The translations under genes and the position numbers were made by a program. The notes below the pieces were generated by a model, which worked only from the letters and a program-made list of their open reading frames with translations, made no database searches and was not told where the DNA came from. From the NCBI RefSeq assembly GCF_002087235.1, contig NZ_MUIO01000077.1, positions 1 through 60,497 of the forward strand: a stretch of DNA of 60,497 nucleotides. Direction: 5' to 3'. Within the stretch, counting starts at the first letter, position 1. Every line of letters begins with the position of its first letter. This DNA is from Pseudomonas floridensis (lineage in GTDB: Bacteria > Pseudomonadota > Gammaproteobacteria > Pseudomonadales > Pseudomonadaceae). Positions 59,911 to 60,497 of this stretch are shown in pieces.

Positions 59911-60497
59911 ATGAAACGTCGCTACAGCTGGCCGATATGGACGCTGGCCACTCTGGTGGTCCTGCTGATCGGCATTCACATCGCCCTGCCCTATCTGGTG
60001 CGCAACTACCTGAATGACAAGCTCGCCGACATGGGCGACTACCGCGGTCAGGTCACTGACGTGGACCTGGCCCTGTGGCGCGGTGCCTATCGAATCAAGG
60101 GACTGAACATCGTCAAGGTCGACGGCAAGGTGCCGGTGCCGTTCGTCAAGGCACCGATCATCGAGCTGGCGGTCAGTTGGCATTCACTCTGGTACGACCA
60201 TGCTGTGGTTGCCGAAGTTTTATTCATCGATCCCGAGATCAACTTTGTCGATGGCGGTAACAACAAACAGGCGTCCCAGACCGGTCAGGGCACTGACTGG
60301 CGCACACAATTGAACAAGCTGCTGCCGATCACCCTCAACGAAGTGCGCATCGGCAACGGGCACATCACGTTCAACAACTTCAACTCGACGCCCAAGGTGA
60401 AAATCGATGCCGACCGGGTCAACGCCAGTTTCTACAACCTGACCAACGTGGTCGATGTCGAAGGTAACCGTGACGCCAGCTTCGAAGGCAAAGCGCG
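59911..60497 (+). CDS. DUF748 (AsmA-like) protein, 3' end outside window
   Basis: The visible 195 residues start with a membrane anchor (MKRRYSWPIWTLATLVVLLIGIHIALPYLV) and continue as a beta-rich periplasmic region (NDKLADMGDYRGQVTDVDLALWRGAYRIKGLNIVKVDGKVPVPF, then VRIGNGHITFNNFNSTPKV), the start of a DUF748/AsmA-like domain. Such proteins are long, inner-membrane-anchored lipid-transport-like proteins. The frame stays open to the window end. It is divergent from cysK, with 126 bases between starts. Confidence 0.85.
   Translation, partial: MKRRYSWPIWTLATLVVLLIGIHIALPYLVRNYLNDKLADMGDYRGQVTDVDLALWRGAYRIKGLNIVKVDGKVPVPFVKAPIIELAVSWHSLWYDHAVVAEVLFIDPEINFVDGGNNKQASQTGQGTDWRTQLNKLLPITLNEVRIGNGHITFNNFNSTPKVKIDADRVNASFYNLTNVVDVEGNRDASFEGKA

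Overview
The window is a chromosomal segment of a Pseudomonas, most likely of the P. syringae group. The reasons are the GC-rich third codon positions, the pseudomonad NAGGN osmolyte operon, minCDE followed by rluA, aceK, lpxO, rdgC, a CbrA-like hybrid kinase, and (from memory, not searched) gene neighbourhoods that resemble the PA3234-PA3271 part of P. aeruginosa. Almost everything is core-type sequence. No phage, insertion sequence, CRISPR array or rRNA was seen. Clear tRNA genes are limited to tRNA-Asp and tRNA-Val.

Layout. 1-2.6 kb: end of an FtsX-type ABC permease and a coupled AttH-like lipoprotein. 2.8-7.6 kb: three-gene NAGGN (N-acetylglutaminylglutamine amide) operon. 7.7-10.1 kb: YheU, a CsrA paralogue, a short-chain dehydrogenase and two small membrane proteins. 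10.2-13.3 kb: acetate symporter pair yjcH-actP and the orphan betaine-binding protein betX. 13.6-14.2 kb: no protein gene, but a sigma-54 promoter, an upstream dyad and an A-rich transcript region ending in a terminator, read here as a CrcZ/CrcX-type Hfq-Crc decoy RNA. 14.5-19.8 kb: envelope genes (secreted alpha/beta hydrolase, MlaA, patatin, LpxL-type acyltransferase) and a pirin. 19.9-24.1 kb: minC, minD, minE, rluA, apeB. 24.2-30.5 kb: a UTRA-type GntR repressor divergent from a six-gene ABC, phosphodiesterase and HAD phosphatase cassette, with two matching operators. 30.6-38.2 kb: quinone oxidoreductase, Prc protease, an EAL-CBS-GGDEF protein, an XRE two-gene module, a DUF1232 protein, a DnaA-box palindrome, a candidate sRNA and an FKBP lipoprotein. 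38.6-43.9 kb: cupin, then LysR divergent from tartrate dehydrogenase and a dicarboxylate symporter, then a CoA-transferase. 44-48.2 kb: small secreted proteins, a 2H phosphoesterase, the two tRNAs, rdgC and a BASS transporter. 48.3-60.5 kb: LplT-PlsC fusion, a 49-residue-repeat membrane protein, the MxtR/CrbS-like kinase, aceK, lpxO, cysK and the start of a DUF748 protein.

How the parts fit. Carbon control recurs. A Crc-decoy RNA (CbrB/sigma-54 logic), the acetate symporter with its probable sensor kinase MxtR/CrbS, AceK (glyoxylate branch point) and a C4-dicarboxylate/tartrate module all lie within 60 kb. Osmoprotection is represented by NAGGN synthesis and BetX. The least explained system is the UTRA-controlled uptake and phosphoester-cleaving cassette at 24.2-30.5 kb.
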